Notes: generated by a model from the sequence alone, not told the origin. A stretch of DNA of 64,000 nucleotides from Bacillus haynesii (GCF_001969855.1 NZ_MRBL01000016.1:62001-126000), one strand, 5' to 3'. Numbered from the stretch's first letter, positions 1 to 8,446 are shown. Numbers and translations: made by a program.

Positions 1-415
1 CTGTTGAAAACGAATCGAGAAACCTGCCAAACTGTTCCGCTTTTTGCTGATGAAGCTTTTCATGAAGCTCAAACACTTGTTTTCCACTGGGCGTCAGTCT
101 GAAGTATATCTCTTTTTTGTTGTCCGTCAATTGAAACCGTTTGATAAGGCCTTCTTTTAACAGCTTTGAACTGATTTTTGTAATATTTGCTTTTGATAAA
201 TTCATTTTTTTGGCGATGCCGGTGTTATTGATCGGTTCATCATGACCGATACAGCTGATGACATGGATGGTTGTCATATTCCCAGGGAGCCGTTTAACAT
301 CAGATTCTGCCGCCTGCTTTAAAAATGCCTTGAGATCTGTATCCGCTTTTTGTTCGTTCAGGTGCAGGAGTTTAACATACATATCATAGATCAGCTGTTT
401 TGTCAGTTCAGACAT
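1..415 (-). CDS. MarR-family transcriptional regulator (3' end cut by window edge)
   Basis: Reading leftward from an ATG at 413-415, the frame is open to the window edge, giving about 138 residues. The middle has a winged-helix pattern: a helix-turn-helix stretch with the recognition helix NLSKANITKISSKL, followed by a wing with DNKKEIYF and LTPSGKQVFE, as in MarR regulators. The C-terminal dimerisation helix is cut off. It is divergent from the HD-domain gene at 565, with matching inverted 11-bp motifs in the shared intergenic region that could be its operators. Ligand and targets are not visible. Confidence 0.8.
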   Translation of the reverse strand, partial: MSELTKQLIYDMYVKLLHLNEQKADTDLKAFLKQAAESDVKRLPGNMTTIHVISCIGHDEPINNTGIAKKMNLSKANITKISSKLLKEGLIKRFQLTDNKKEIYFRLTPSGKQVFELHEKLHQQKAEQFGRFLDSFST

Positions 416-449
416 AGTCAATGGACAGTCCCTTCTTTTTATTTTCCGG

Positions 450-532
450 TTAACAAAACATTTTAATTGTCTATTTCAGGATTTGTCAATGTTATGATAA
501 GGTAAAATCAGATAACAAATGTGTTTTGTTAA
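450..532. promoter_or_regulatory. divergent regulatory region with two inverted copies of an 11-bp motif
   Basis: TTAACAAAACA at 450-460 recurs as its exact reverse complement, TGTTTTGTTAA, at 522-532. The two copies lie between the divergent MarR gene and the HD-domain gene, a usual place for MarR autoregulatory sites. The sequence shows the symmetry; binding is inferred. Confidence 0.4.
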
Positions 533-564
533 TCATGAAACAACATTAAAAAGGAGAATCGCTG

Positions 565-1179
565 GTGAATATTGAAGGAATAGAGATGGAAGTTCGCTGC
601 ACAGGCGATGTATGTTCAGATGCCCTTGAATTTTTGAAACGCCATAACCATGAAAGAATAGCCGAACATTCGATAAGGGTGAAAAAAGCGGCGGAAGGAT
701 TGGCAAATCGTTTTCATGTTTCTGCACAAAAAGCTGGAATAGCCGGTGTTATGCATGATATCAGCGGTGTCATCCCCAATGAAAAAAGGATTGCGGCTGC
801 TGAAGCGCTCGGTATCGATATTCTTCCCGAAGAACGGATATTCCCGATGATCATCCATCAAAAACTGTCGAAAGTGATGGCGCGGGACCTGTTTCAGGTG
901 GCGGATCAAGATATTTTAAATGCAATAGAATGCCATACAACGCTTAAAAAAAATCCCTCCCAGCTCGACCTTGTCCTGTTTTCAGCGGACAAAATAGAAT
1001 GGGATCAGACGGGAACTCCGCCTTACATCAAGGAGCTTCATGAAGCGCTTGGTGTTTCTCTGGAGCATGGGGCGTTTATTTATATTCAGTATTTGTGGAA
1101 ACAAAAAGATAAACTGAAAGTTGTCCATCCGTGGCTAAAAGATGCCTATTATCACCTGAATGCAAAAATCGAAGCTTGA
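565..1179 (+). CDS. HD-domain phosphohydrolase, YqeK-like
   Basis: A 204-residue protein of the HD superfamily resembling YqeK (symmetrical diadenosine tetraphosphatase). Visible metal-site residues are an early His in HNHERIAEHS (about 28-36), the HD pair in GVMHDISG (about 66-73), and a later His/Asp pattern (IIHQKL, FSADKIEW). Such enzymes split Ap4A into two ADP in the cytoplasm. It is not in a nadD-yqeK operon, so it is probably a paralogue and its substrate may differ. The GTG start at 565 follows AAGGAGA with 8-nt spacing. The YqeK link is by resemblance only. Confidence 0.75.
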   Translation: MNIEGIEMEVRCTGDVCSDALEFLKRHNHERIAEHSIRVKKAAEGLANRFHVSAQKAGIAGVMHDISGVIPNEKRIAAAEALGIDILPEERIFPMIIHQKLSKVMARDLFQVADQDILNAIECHTTLKKNPSQLDLVLFSADKIEWDQTGTPPYIKELHEALGVSLEHGAFIYIQYLWKQKDKLKVVHPWLKDAYYHLNAKIEA

Positions 1180-1180
1180 C

Positions 1181-1234
1181 CCAAGGCAAGAGATTACGGC
1201 TAGATGACAGCCTTAAGCCGCAATCTTGCCTTGG
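1181..1234. terminator. long hairpin between convergent genes
   Basis: Arms 1181-1201 and 1216-1234 (CCAAGGCAAG...CTTGCCTTGG) pair over about 19 bases around a 14-nt loop. It starts 2 nt after the HD-gene stop and ends just before the stop of the convergent DinB gene, so it could stop transcription from both sides, although no strong T-run follows. Confidence 0.5.
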
Positions 1235-1242
1235 TAACTCCG

Positions 1243-1728
1243 TTAGTTCACGCCTTTTGAAGCATCCCAAGTTTTCAGCTGTTTTCTCATATGGACGATT
1301 TGCCCCAGGTGATAAACATTATGAAGAATGAGACTGGACAAAATCTCCGCCCAGGTGGAATGCGGATCGTGCTGCGCCGGCTGTTTCAGCATCTCCTCTT
1401 CGCATGCCGAAAGCGCATCGATCCATTCGTCATAGATCGTATTCAGTTCCTGCCGGCTTTCTTCCCAGCCAAGTCCGCTTTTGTTTAAAAACGTATCATC
1501 GATCGTATAGTCAAAAACCGGGACGGGAATTCCTTTAAACCGCTTTAAATAGCGCTCATTGTAAAAAATCAAGTGGTTGGCAATTTCTAAAATCGAATTT
1601 TCCGAACCTTCCCCTTTTTGCCTTGCCTGGCTTTCCGTGAGATCAGCGGCAGCCGTTTGAAAACAAACAAACCAAGTCGTTTCGTTATAACATGCTTTAA
1701 ACTGTTCAAGCAAAACGTTTTTTAGCAT
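1243..1728 (-). CDS. DinB-family protein (putative metal-dependent hydrolase/thiol transferase fold)
   Basis: 161 residues with a DinB four-helix-bundle pattern. The expected three metal-binding histidines appear at about residue 52 (ANHLIFYNE) and in the C-terminal HNVYHLGQI (about 139-143). DinB/YfiT-type proteins include bacillithiol S-transferases and damage-induced proteins; the substrate cannot be read here. It starts 30 nt after the yndJ stop, has its own RBS (GGAGGG) and is likely co-transcribed with yndGHJ. A second DinB gene lies at 59139. Confidence 0.8.
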   Translation of the reverse strand: MLKNVLLEQFKACYNETTWFVCFQTAAADLTESQARQKGEGSENSILEIANHLIFYNERYLKRFKGIPVPVFDYTIDDTFLNKSGLGWEESRQELNTIYDEWIDALSACEEEMLKQPAQHDPHSTWAEILSSLILHNVYHLGQIVHMRKQLKTWDASKGVN

Positions 1729-1758
1729 AAATACCCTCCAGTTCGATTCGATTTTTGC

Positions 1759-3405
1759 CTAGCTTTCATTTGATATTTTCGCCCTTTTCATGGCAGAATC
1801 CTTTTTTTCAATATGATATTGAATGTCGAGAAACCGTATGCCGAACAGCCACATGCGGTGATAGGCGCAAAGCCTCTTTCGTTCCTGCTCTTTGATGATA
1901 AAGCGTTCGGCAAGCGGCAGTTTAAACGTTCCTATTCCGGTGGAAAGGAATATGCCTTCATCACCCCGGTCAGCTCGTTTGTCACTGCTCGTCAAAATCA
2001 GGCAGCCGTCCTCTGCTTTCGGCTTTAAAATGCCTGTCATATTGGAAAACGGCAATGGCAGCGCAATATTCATATATGTGATGTGATCATGGGTATGAGC
2101 AGAATAAAGCGCCACGAACACAGTCTCGCCTTCCTCGTTCATTCTAACCCAGGCGCGCACATTCTTCCTTCCGTCTTTGGCTGAATCAACACCGATAATC
2201 TCGCCGTCCATCGTTTGCCGTCCGGTCTTTGTTCCCAAATGAATTTGACCTGTCTTTTTTGAAATCAGCTGGTATATGTGCGCGAGCGGCTTAAACCATG
2301 GACGCCAGGCGATCTCCGCTGTTAACGAATAATCGGCAGTATGTTCATAGAAATCGAGAATATGAGGAGAAACCGCCTCAGGCTGAAATCCGTTTCTCTG
2401 AAATGCGCTCATATCATCGGCAAGACCTTGGTAAGACGAATCGCTTTGTAATCGGTGCCGGTGTAAAAAGTCAGCTCCGATCCTCCATCTCCCGTAAATG
2501 TTGCTCATCGTTTCGTCTTGCCTTATTTCGCAGTCTGGCTCAGGGGATTCAAGACGCCAGCCGGCCAGCGCTGGAATGATGACGCCAAAAGCGTTGACAA
2601 GCCCGTGAATCCAAATCATTTCCTGGATTGTAAAAGTCGGCCGGCCGCGAAAAACGCCGTATGAGTAAATGAGTGAGAAAGCAATGGTGATCATCAATGT
2701 AAACGACGAAAAGGTCACGAAGCGGCGAGCCGCGCTGTTTTTGAAAGCCGTAATCGAGACGAGAAAGCCGCTGCCGTATAGGGCCGCCAAATACAGCGCA
2801 ACGGCAATGACATCAATGGTTTTCGATAACGATATGCCGACCGCAATGAAAAGCGGAGACAGCATGATGAGCCATGTCACCGCCGCATAAAGGAGGCCTT
2901 TCTTTTTCAGCTTCCTTCCGAGCATTCCATTAAAAATCGGAATGAGAAATGCAGAATAATGAAAATGTACCGCTGTCAGCAGCACGATCAGCGGGCTGAA
3001 ATCCATGACCTCGAGATTCAGCGTATAAGCAAAAAGCCAAACCCCTCCGAAAGGAAGATAAAGCAGGCCGCTGTCAACCGATGCTTCTTCAAGGCCCCTT
3101 CCTCCTCTCTCCCAGAGGCGAAAAGCCCCGTATAACGCGATCATCCCCGTATAGCATAGCCAAACCGATGCAAAAAGCGGGGAATGGAACAACAGGGATA
3201 ACGAAGCCGAACAAGCCGCATAAGGAAAACAGACGCTGATCAGCCGAAACATCCCATTTTTATGCTGAATGAGATCGAGCGCAGCCGGAACAAAAAACAG
3301 CATCGATAATAAAAGAAGCGCCTCTGCCGCCGGGATGTCCGGCGCTTTACCGATGAAAAAAACCGCATAGCAAAGAACGCTTACAAAAAAGCGGCGGGCT
3401 TTCAT
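1759..3405 (-). CDS. yndJ: YndJ-family integral membrane protein
   Basis: 548 residues. The N-terminal half has many hydrophobic segments (for example residues 5-22, 28-45, 60-80, 120-150, 195-215 and 230-250); the C-terminal roughly 250 residues are soluble. The layout and length match Bacillus YndJ, whose function is not known. The ATG at 3405 follows GGAGGAGGAGACGAC and overlaps the yndH stop by 4 nt (ATGA), which points to translational coupling. Third gene of yndG-yndH-yndJ. Confidence 0.85.
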   Translation of the reverse strand: MKARRFFVSVLCYAVFFIGKAPDIPAAEALLLLSMLFFVPAALDLIQHKNGMFRLISVCFPYAACSASLSLLFHSPLFASVWLCYTGMIALYGAFRLWERGGRGLEEASVDSGLLYLPFGGVWLFAYTLNLEVMDFSPLIVLLTAVHFHYSAFLIPIFNGMLGRKLKKKGLLYAAVTWLIMLSPLFIAVGISLSKTIDVIAVALYLAALYGSGFLVSITAFKNSAARRFVTFSSFTLMITIAFSLIYSYGVFRGRPTFTIQEMIWIHGLVNAFGVIIPALAGWRLESPEPDCEIRQDETMSNIYGRWRIGADFLHRHRLQSDSSYQGLADDMSAFQRNGFQPEAVSPHILDFYEHTADYSLTAEIAWRPWFKPLAHIYQLISKKTGQIHLGTKTGRQTMDGEIIGVDSAKDGRKNVRAWVRMNEEGETVFVALYSAHTHDHITYMNIALPLPFSNMTGILKPKAEDGCLILTSSDKRADRGDEGIFLSTGIGTFKLPLAERFIIKEQERKRLCAYHRMWLFGIRFLDIQYHIEKKDSAMKRAKISNES

Positions 3406-4010
3406 GTCGTCTCCTCCTCCCTGTTAAACGTTCCTCTGTAGGCAAACAGCGTTCCGACCAGCGGGTTTTTCACATGAACGTCAATCGTAAAACAGCCTTT
3501 TTCTTCGTCATACGATTCATTCACGCTGGAAATCCCGTATAAGCACTTTGGAAGGGGCAGCTTTTTACTGAATAAAGGCAGCCATTGTCTGACAGAAGTA
3601 ATCGACAATGATCCGTCGGCTTCCGCCTTAAACCTCAGGCTTGAGATTAAGATAGGTGGACGCCCGAAATAGTCGATGATTTCAGCACGGCTTTCATCAT
3701 AGACCATGACAGCATCGAAATGCCTTTGTTTATCATGAAAAAAGAACGTCCTGTTCCAAACGGCTGCCGGTGTTTCATTTTTCGTCAGCCGAATGTGATT
3801 TTCAATCGTGAACGGAACGTTCCTCCCTCTTTCGGGAAAAAAACAGCGAAAGACCGTTCCCGCTTGAAACAACAGCCTGATCCAGTACGAACCGCCGGAA
3901 ATTTCCGTCATCACTCCTTTTCCTCTGAACGCGTTTTCTTGAGTGAAGTGATACCGTTCCTTGAGTTTTGGGTGGAGAAGGTGAAAATCCTCGATCACCC
4001 GTTCATACAT
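3402..4010 (-). CDS. yndH: YndH-like protein (DUF4166-type)
   Basis: About 202 residues, no signal peptide or membrane segment; a beta-rich soluble protein in the middle of yndGHJ. An ATG at 4010 gives the product MYERVIEDF.... The frame extends upstream to 4052, and a TTG at about 4019, 7 nt after AGAGG, is a possible alternative start. Overlap with yndJ and an 11-nt gap after yndG suggest one transcript. Assigned from position and resemblance; function unknown. Confidence 0.75.
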   Translation of the reverse strand: MYERVIEDFHLLHPKLKERYHFTQENAFRGKGVMTEISGGSYWIRLLFQAGTVFRCFFPERGRNVPFTIENHIRLTKNETPAAVWNRTFFFHDKQRHFDAVMVYDESRAEIIDYFGRPPILISSLRFKAEADGSLSITSVRQWLPLFSKKLPLPKCLYGISSVNESYDEEKGCFTIDVHVKNPLVGTLFAYRGTFNREEETT

Positions 4011-4020
4011 CGAAAACAAA

Positions 4021-4920
4021 TCAACGCCTCTTTCTGATCGTATTTCCCGCATCCGGAATGCCGCAAGCGCTCACATAGCCGATAACGGACAAGATGATAA
4101 GTGCGGCATTAAGCACGACCGGGTTAAAAGGTTGTGCAAAAGATGCGATATCAGCCATTCCCGCGGATGCCGAAAGCAGCACAAGCAGAGCAATATGCAG
4201 AAGGAACCACTTCCTTTTCCGAACGGGATAAAGCCATAACACGCCGACCATCACCTCGGCCAAACCGATAAGCTTAAGGAGCGTTTCGGGATGAAAACGG
4301 CCGCCCGTGAAAGCCGAAAGCATGCTGATTTCCTCAGGATGAGCCATGATGAGCTTTGGAACAAGCCCTTGGTAAATCCAGACGAAAGAAAACAGCAGAC
4401 AAACGAGCCAATAGATCAATGTTTTTTGAAAAAGCAGCCTTGGATGGAGCCCTTTTTCAAGCCAAATCTTCAGTGCATCAAAACTCCAGGCCGTCGCCCA
4501 GCCGAGGAGCGGCCTGAATGCCATATCAGCAAGCCGGCCCAGCCTGCCGTAACGGTTGTCATAATCGTATTGTGTCATAAACGTGATCCCGGTTTCGCTC
4601 TCGCTGTATTTCCAATATCCTCTTCCTTCGCGAATGACAGAAAGCGGGTGGTTTGTAGCGAACTTGAGTGACGAGACTCTGTCTCCCGTGTCTTGATGTA
4701 CGTTCCCTGCAGACTCTCCTGTGCCGGAAATTTTTAAGCCGCAGCCGATTCTCGTTTCGTATAAAAACCTTTGCGGTTCACCCGCTCTGCGCTTCAAATA
4801 GGTAATGTCCGTAAACCGCAAGTCCCATTGCCGATGGAGGGTTGGGTCTTGGGTATAGCGCCATAGCCGCTCCATTTCTGTCTGGATTGATATTTCTACA
4901 TAAATCGGAGTTTTTTTCAT
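4021..4920 (-). CDS. yndG: YndG-like protein: SRPBCC-type N-terminus fused to DoxX-like membrane domain
   Basis: 299 residues. Residues 1 to about 150 look like an SRPBCC/polyketide-cyclase-type soluble domain (MERLWRYTQDPTLHRQWD, then YDNRYGRLG). Residues about 170-295 form four hydrophobic helices in a DoxX-like arrangement ending in a basic tail. The ATG at 4920 was chosen because homologous-looking sequence starts there (MKKTPIYVEIS); the RBS is weak. First gene of the yndGHJ operon, preceded by an 18-bp perfect palindrome. Role unknown; the fusion suggests handling of a hydrophobic ligand at the membrane. Confidence 0.75.
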   Translation of the reverse strand: MKKTPIYVEISIQTEMERLWRYTQDPTLHRQWDLRFTDITYLKRRAGEPQRFLYETRIGCGLKISGTGESAGNVHQDTGDRVSSLKFATNHPLSVIREGRGYWKYSESETGITFMTQYDYDNRYGRLGRLADMAFRPLLGWATAWSFDALKIWLEKGLHPRLLFQKTLIYWLVCLLFSFVWIYQGLVPKLIMAHPEEISMLSAFTGGRFHPETLLKLIGLAEVMVGVLWLYPVRKRKWFLLHIALLVLLSASAGMADIASFAQPFNPVVLNAALIILSVIGYVSACGIPDAGNTIRKRR

Positions 4921-4933
4921 TGCGCACGCCCTT

Positions 4934-4951
4934 TTGTGAATATATTCACAA
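4934..4951. promoter_or_regulatory. perfect 18-bp palindrome upstream of yndG
   Basis: TTGTGAATATATTCACAA is its own reverse complement and lies 14 nt upstream of the yndG start, a usual operator position. The regulator is not identified. Confidence 0.5.
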
Positions 4952-5020
4952 TGATAGCATAACATGGAATACACCATGTGTGAACCAATTTTTGCATATC
5001 AAGTCTCTCTTTACAGACAT

Positions 5021-5048
5021 AAAAAAATCCTCGGCTGTTAGGCCAAGG
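5021..5048 (-). terminator. terminator of yobT-yobS operon
   Basis: On the minus strand, CCTTGGC pairs with GCCGAGG around a 6-nt loop and is followed by ATTTTTTT. It is the first such structure downstream of the yobS stop. Confidence 0.7.
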
Positions 5049-5163
5049 CAATTAGTGGCTGGTTAAGCCTTCTCATACCTATGACTCAAAAAATGGAAGA
5101 GCCATACGACAATCATACTAAATTTTCGAAAAAATGTAAACAATCAAGAAAAAATTCCCTTGT

Positions 5164-5736
5164 TTATTCGGTCTGATAGACAGCAATGCCTTTTAAGAAG
5201 ACGCGGATTGTCAGATCAAGACTTTCTTCTACATCATAAGGAAGACCGAACGCATCGTGTTGCCTGAGTGCAGCAAATCCATGCAGGATGCTTCTCAAGC
5301 CCCTGACCGCATGAATCGCGGAGTCGTCGTCTAAATGATAGTCTTTCAGAACGGAAAGCACCAAGTCGAGGACTCTGTCTTTTGCTTCGTCAAGCCGTTC
5401 ATCTTTATCAGGCATTGCAATAAACGTTGCTTCATAAAGCCCCGGTCTGTTTTTGGCAAAAGCGACATAGGCATGAGCCATTCTGCTGACAGCCTGATCC
5501 TCTTCGGCTCCCTGGATAGCCAAAGCCATATTTTCATAAAGAATCGTCAAGCCGTAAAGTGCGAGTTCTTTCCGTAAGTCGTTCAATCCTTTTATGTGGT
5601 TGTACAGAGACGGAGATTTGACATTCAGCCTTTTGGAAAGAGAAGCAAGCGTCACTTCATGAATGCCTTCCTCATCAGCAAGAGATGCCGCAGCTTCCAA
5701 TACTGCATCTTTATTCAAACCGATTCGCGGAGACAC
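5164..5736 (-). CDS. yobS: TetR-family repressor YobS
   Basis: 190 residues. The N-terminal TetR helix-turn-helix is clear (residues about 8-52: DAVLEAAASLADEEG, VTLASLSKRLNVKSPSLYNH). The C-terminal helices are of the WHG/TetR_C type that binds a small ligand. It lies 8 nt downstream of the MBL hydrolase gene on the same strand, as for yobS/yobT in B. subtilis. The two palindromes at 6485-6532 ahead of the pair are the obvious autoregulatory sites. Inducer unknown. Confidence 0.85.
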   Translation of the reverse strand: MSPRIGLNKDAVLEAAASLADEEGIHEVTLASLSKRLNVKSPSLYNHIKGLNDLRKELALYGLTILYENMALAIQGAEEDQAVSRMAHAYVAFAKNRPGLYEATFIAMPDKDERLDEAKDRVLDLVLSVLKDYHLDDDSAIHAVRGLRSILHGFAALRQHDAFGLPYDVEESLDLTIRVFLKGIAVYQTE

Positions 5737-5743
5737 GATTCCT

Positions 5744-6457
5744 TCATCCTTTCCTGTTTAATTTGATGTATGCTTCGTTTACCGCTTTTTTCATCGCTTG
5801 AGCCGGATCATGGACAAGATCGCCGTGGCCGGCGGCAAGCGCCTTTGATTTTAAATCTAACAGCTTTTGCGCGCTTTCTAAAGCGATTTCTTTGTCCCAC
5901 GTGGCCAAAGCCGGAAAAGGAAATGACAGCTTTAAATGCCCCGATACCGTCATGCCGCTTCGCGTATGGTACGCGTCACCGACTATGAGAAGGCCGCTTC
6001 TTTCATCAAAAAACGAAATGCTGCCAGGCGTATGCCCGGGTGATGAAACGGTCAGCAATGAACCGATCCTGTCTCCTTCCTTTAAAAGGATATCAGGATG
6101 TGTCTTGATGTTTTTCGGAACGCCTCCTTTGATTGTTCCGCGCTCCCCTTCCAGCATCTCTGTATCACCTTTTAACAGACGTGCATCCCGTTCAGATATT
6201 GACACCTTCACACCGGGAAGGCTGTGGTACAACGCGTCAAGCGAACCGACATGGTCGCTGTGGGCATGGGTCAGCAAAATCCGTTTAATCGGCTTGCGGA
6301 GATGATCCGCAGCCTTTAAAATCCCTTTTTTGCTAATCGGAATCCCTGTATCAATCAATGTTAGGCCGTCTTCTTCAACAGCTAAATAACAGTTGACAGG
6401 AAATATGTGCGGAAAAAAAGTCAGCTGGTAGACCGATTCAAATCGGGTCATCCTCAT
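5744..6457 (-). CDS. yobT: MBL-fold metallohydrolase YobT
   Basis: 237 residues. The metallo-beta-lactamase signature THAHSDHVG is at about 65-73, with later zinc ligands in SSPGHTPGS (about 142), VGDAYH (about 164) and AAGHGD (about 218). Start chosen at ATG 6457 because GAGGTG lies 7 nt upstream; longer in-frame extensions would run through the operator. It forms an operon with the TetR gene 8 nt downstream. A generic MBL hydrolase whose substrate is unknown; co-regulation by a ligand-binding repressor suggests detoxification of a small molecule. Confidence 0.85.
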   Translation of the reverse strand: MRMTRFESVYQLTFFPHIFPVNCYLAVEEDGLTLIDTGIPISKKGILKAADHLRKPIKRILLTHAHSDHVGSLDALYHSLPGVKVSISERDARLLKGDTEMLEGERGTIKGGVPKNIKTHPDILLKEGDRIGSLLTVSSPGHTPGSISFFDERSGLLIVGDAYHTRSGMTVSGHLKLSFPFPALATWDKEIALESAQKLLDLKSKALAAGHGDLVHDPAQAMKKAVNEAYIKLNRKG

Positions 6458-6484
6458 TGCATTCACCTCTTCCATCAAAATAAA

Positions 6485-6532
6485 AAAACTAACACCGTTA
6501 GTTTTTATTTTAAAACTAATGGTATTAGTTTT
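6485..6532 (-). promoter_or_regulatory. twin operators overlapping the yobT-yobS promoter
   Basis: Two perfect inverted repeats with 9-bp arms and 3-bp spacers: AAAACTAAC-acc-GTTAGTTTT (6485-6505) and AAAACTAAT-ggt-ATTAGTTTT (6512-6532), centres 27 bp apart. On the minus strand, TTGCAA and TAAAAT are about 18 nt apart and bracket the second repeat, so a bound repressor would cover the promoter. YobS is the likely binder (inference). Confidence 0.8.
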
Positions 6533-6539
6533 GCAAGCT

Positions 6540-7295
6540 TTATTTTTTTCGATCGACAGCAACATAGACGGTAACTTGAGCATTTTCCGGATTCTCTGCC
6601 TGTTCATCATAAACTTCAAAATCTCCGGTATAAGTACGGAGATTTTTTTCATCCCATGTCCAAACCTCCTGCCAAGTCTCAAACACGACCTCTTCGATCC
6701 TCCCCCGCCTTGAAACAAAAACGGCATATTCGGATGCAGGGAGCGAAATGAGATTGGCCGCTTTTTCATGCTGATCAACGAACGTTCCGATTGAAAATGT
6801 ATATGCCCCGTGTTCGTCCGTCTCATAATCCGAATAAAGCGCGATCGTGTCTCTCCTTATGTCTTGGCGTTCTGTATGCGGAAATTTTTCACGGTATAAA
6901 CTCCACATGGAAGGAATTTTACCTTTTTCGGTTGCTTCATTTTGGTTGCTAGTCACGGTCGATATCCCGCTGAATAACTTTGCCTTCTGTTTTTCGAAAT
7001 GAGAAAAGCTCAGCTTCTTTGCCCGCCTTTCGTTTGCGTATCCGCCCGCCCACCGTTTTAAATGAGGGAGCGTCCGCTCCAAAAGCGCTCTTGCTTCGGC
7101 CTCGGTTTTCCCCTCTTCTTTTATATAAGGTACACAGATGTCGATCATATCTTTCAATGTCGCATCCGGATGTGTATACGCTCCGTTTTCATAGCAGTAC
7201 ATGCAGTAGTCGCGACTATTCCCCCCGTCTTTTTCTGTACCGAAAAGTTCGCTTGTCATCGGCATGCCGCAGCTTTGGCAAAAATAATGTTCCAT
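6540..7295 (-). CDS. yobU: zinc-ribbon plus GyrI-like effector-binding protein (YobU-like)
   Basis: 251 residues. Residues 5-35 hold a CQSCGMPM...CMYCYENG zinc ribbon, followed to about 80 by helices typical of the putative zinc-ribbon family. Residues about 120-250 resemble a GyrI-like/AraC effector-binding domain. Such domains bind small amphipathic ligands, so it is a candidate sensor or binding protein. The ATG at 7295 follows AAGGAGGAATGAAAC. Position between yobT and yobV matches yobU in B. subtilis; whether B. subtilis YobU also carries the ribbon I cannot say. Confidence 0.75.
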   Translation of the reverse strand: MEHYFCQSCGMPMTSELFGTEKDGGNSRDYCMYCYENGAYTHPDATLKDMIDICVPYIKEEGKTEAEARALLERTLPHLKRWAGGYANERRAKKLSFSHFEKQKAKLFSGISTVTSNQNEATEKGKIPSMWSLYREKFPHTERQDIRRDTIALYSDYETDEHGAYTFSIGTFVDQHEKAANLISLPASEYAVFVSRRGRIEEVVFETWQEVWTWDEKNLRTYTGDFEVYDEQAENPENAQVTVYVAVDRKK

Positions 7296-7348
7296 GTTTC
7301 ATTCCTCCTTTTCCTTCATCATACAAAAAGAAACCTGACAGCATCGTG

Positions 7349-8284
7349 TCAAGTTTCGTATAATTGTACAATTTGTTTTGCCAAGTCTTTTATTTTTTGA
7401 CGGATGCGGGGAGGTTCGAGAACTTCGATATGTGTTCCAAATTGGAGCAGAAATCCGTACAGCCATTGATCTTCCGGATAAGAAACGGTTGCCACGCATT
7501 GTCCGTTTTCATAAGTGAGAGATTCTGAGCCAAACCATTCTCTCGCCAAAGACTCTCCCGACGGCTTAATGAGAAGGGTCACATCGATCATGTTTTCCGG
7601 TTTGTACCACGATGTCTCCCAAGGAAGTGAAGACAGATCGACTTCCTTTCTTTCAAACTTTTCTTCAAGCATCCGCACGCCTTTCATCCGCAACAGTTTA
7701 AAGAAGCGAAACGCCTGTCTCTTCAGGCAGAACGCATACAAATACCAGTGCCTTCCCTTTAGGACGAGGGTATGCGGCTCCGCTTTCCTTGTGCCGGTTT
7801 GCCCCTCTCTGTTCACATATGTAAAGGAAACCGTCCGCGTGCTGTCTGCCGCTTCATCTAACAAGCGGATCTTTTCTTTGATGACAGGACTTTCTCCCCA
7901 GGAAGAGATGTCAACAAACCATTTCTCCGTTTTCTTGCGGAATTCGGGCATTTCTTCTTCGGAAACGAGAAACCGGATTTTTTCAAGGGCAGAACCGTGA
8001 TGGAGCACTTCATACGTCGAAGAAACGCTTTCCAAAGCCGTCGTAATGGCAGCCAGTTCGTCTGCTGACAGCAGCTTATTTTCGAGGCGAAACCGCTCCA
8101 TGATGCTGATCCCGCCTCCCGCTCCCTGTGAGGTGACAATTGGAATGCCCGCCTGGTTGATCGCCTCGATATCCCGATAAATCGTTCTGACAGAGACTTC
8201 GAACATGCCGGCAAGCTCCTTTGCCTGCACCTGGCGTTTATTAATCAATAAAATCACGATGGCCAATAGCCGGTCAATTTTCAC
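7349..8284 (-). CDS. yobV: WYL-domain transcriptional regulator YobV
   Basis: 311 residues. An N-terminal HTH_11/DeoR-like winged helix (residues about 1-55; AKELAGMFEVSVRTIYRDIEA) is followed by a WYL domain (about 140-220, with RHWYLYAFCLKR) and a WYL C-terminal extension. This is the YafY/YobV architecture of ligand-responsive regulators. GTG start at 8284 after GAGGGAT. It is divergent from yobW and probably controls a neighbouring gene; ligand unknown. Confidence 0.85.
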   Translation of the reverse strand: MKIDRLLAIVILLINKRQVQAKELAGMFEVSVRTIYRDIEAINQAGIPIVTSQGAGGGISIMERFRLENKLLSADELAAITTALESVSSTYEVLHHGSALEKIRFLVSEEEMPEFRKKTEKWFVDISSWGESPVIKEKIRLLDEAADSTRTVSFTYVNREGQTGTRKAEPHTLVLKGRHWYLYAFCLKRQAFRFFKLLRMKGVRMLEEKFERKEVDLSSLPWETSWYKPENMIDVTLLIKPSGESLAREWFGSESLTYENGQCVATVSYPEDQWLYGFLLQFGTHIEVLEPPRIRQKIKDLAKQIVQLYET

Positions 8285-8419
8285 CGCAGATCCCTCACAT
8301 TCATCTTGCGCAGCCTCTTTTTTCTGCTATTTTTATTCTATAGCACACACCATTTTGGAATATCATGACAAAAAAGAGGATCTCATCACCCATTTATCTA
8401 GAAAATCACTTTTCAGGTT

Positions 8420-8446
8420 ACGATTTATACAGTTTGGACATATACT
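8420..8446 (+). promoter_or_regulatory. sigma-K-like promoter of yobW
   Basis: AC at 8420-8421 is followed after 17 nt by CATATACT at 8439-8446, resembling the sigma-K pattern AC-N16/17-CATAnnnTA and also the sigma-E -10 pattern CATAYAHT. B. subtilis yobW (csk22) is known as a sigma-K-dependent gene. An AAAGGAGG Shine-Dalgarno site starts only about 7 nt downstream, implying a very short leader. Confidence 0.5.

Noticed and set aside
6458-6826. Longer N-terminus (about 120 extra residues) for YobT
   Set aside because: The extension crosses the twin operators and promoter and overlaps the end of yobU; ATG 6457 has the RBS.
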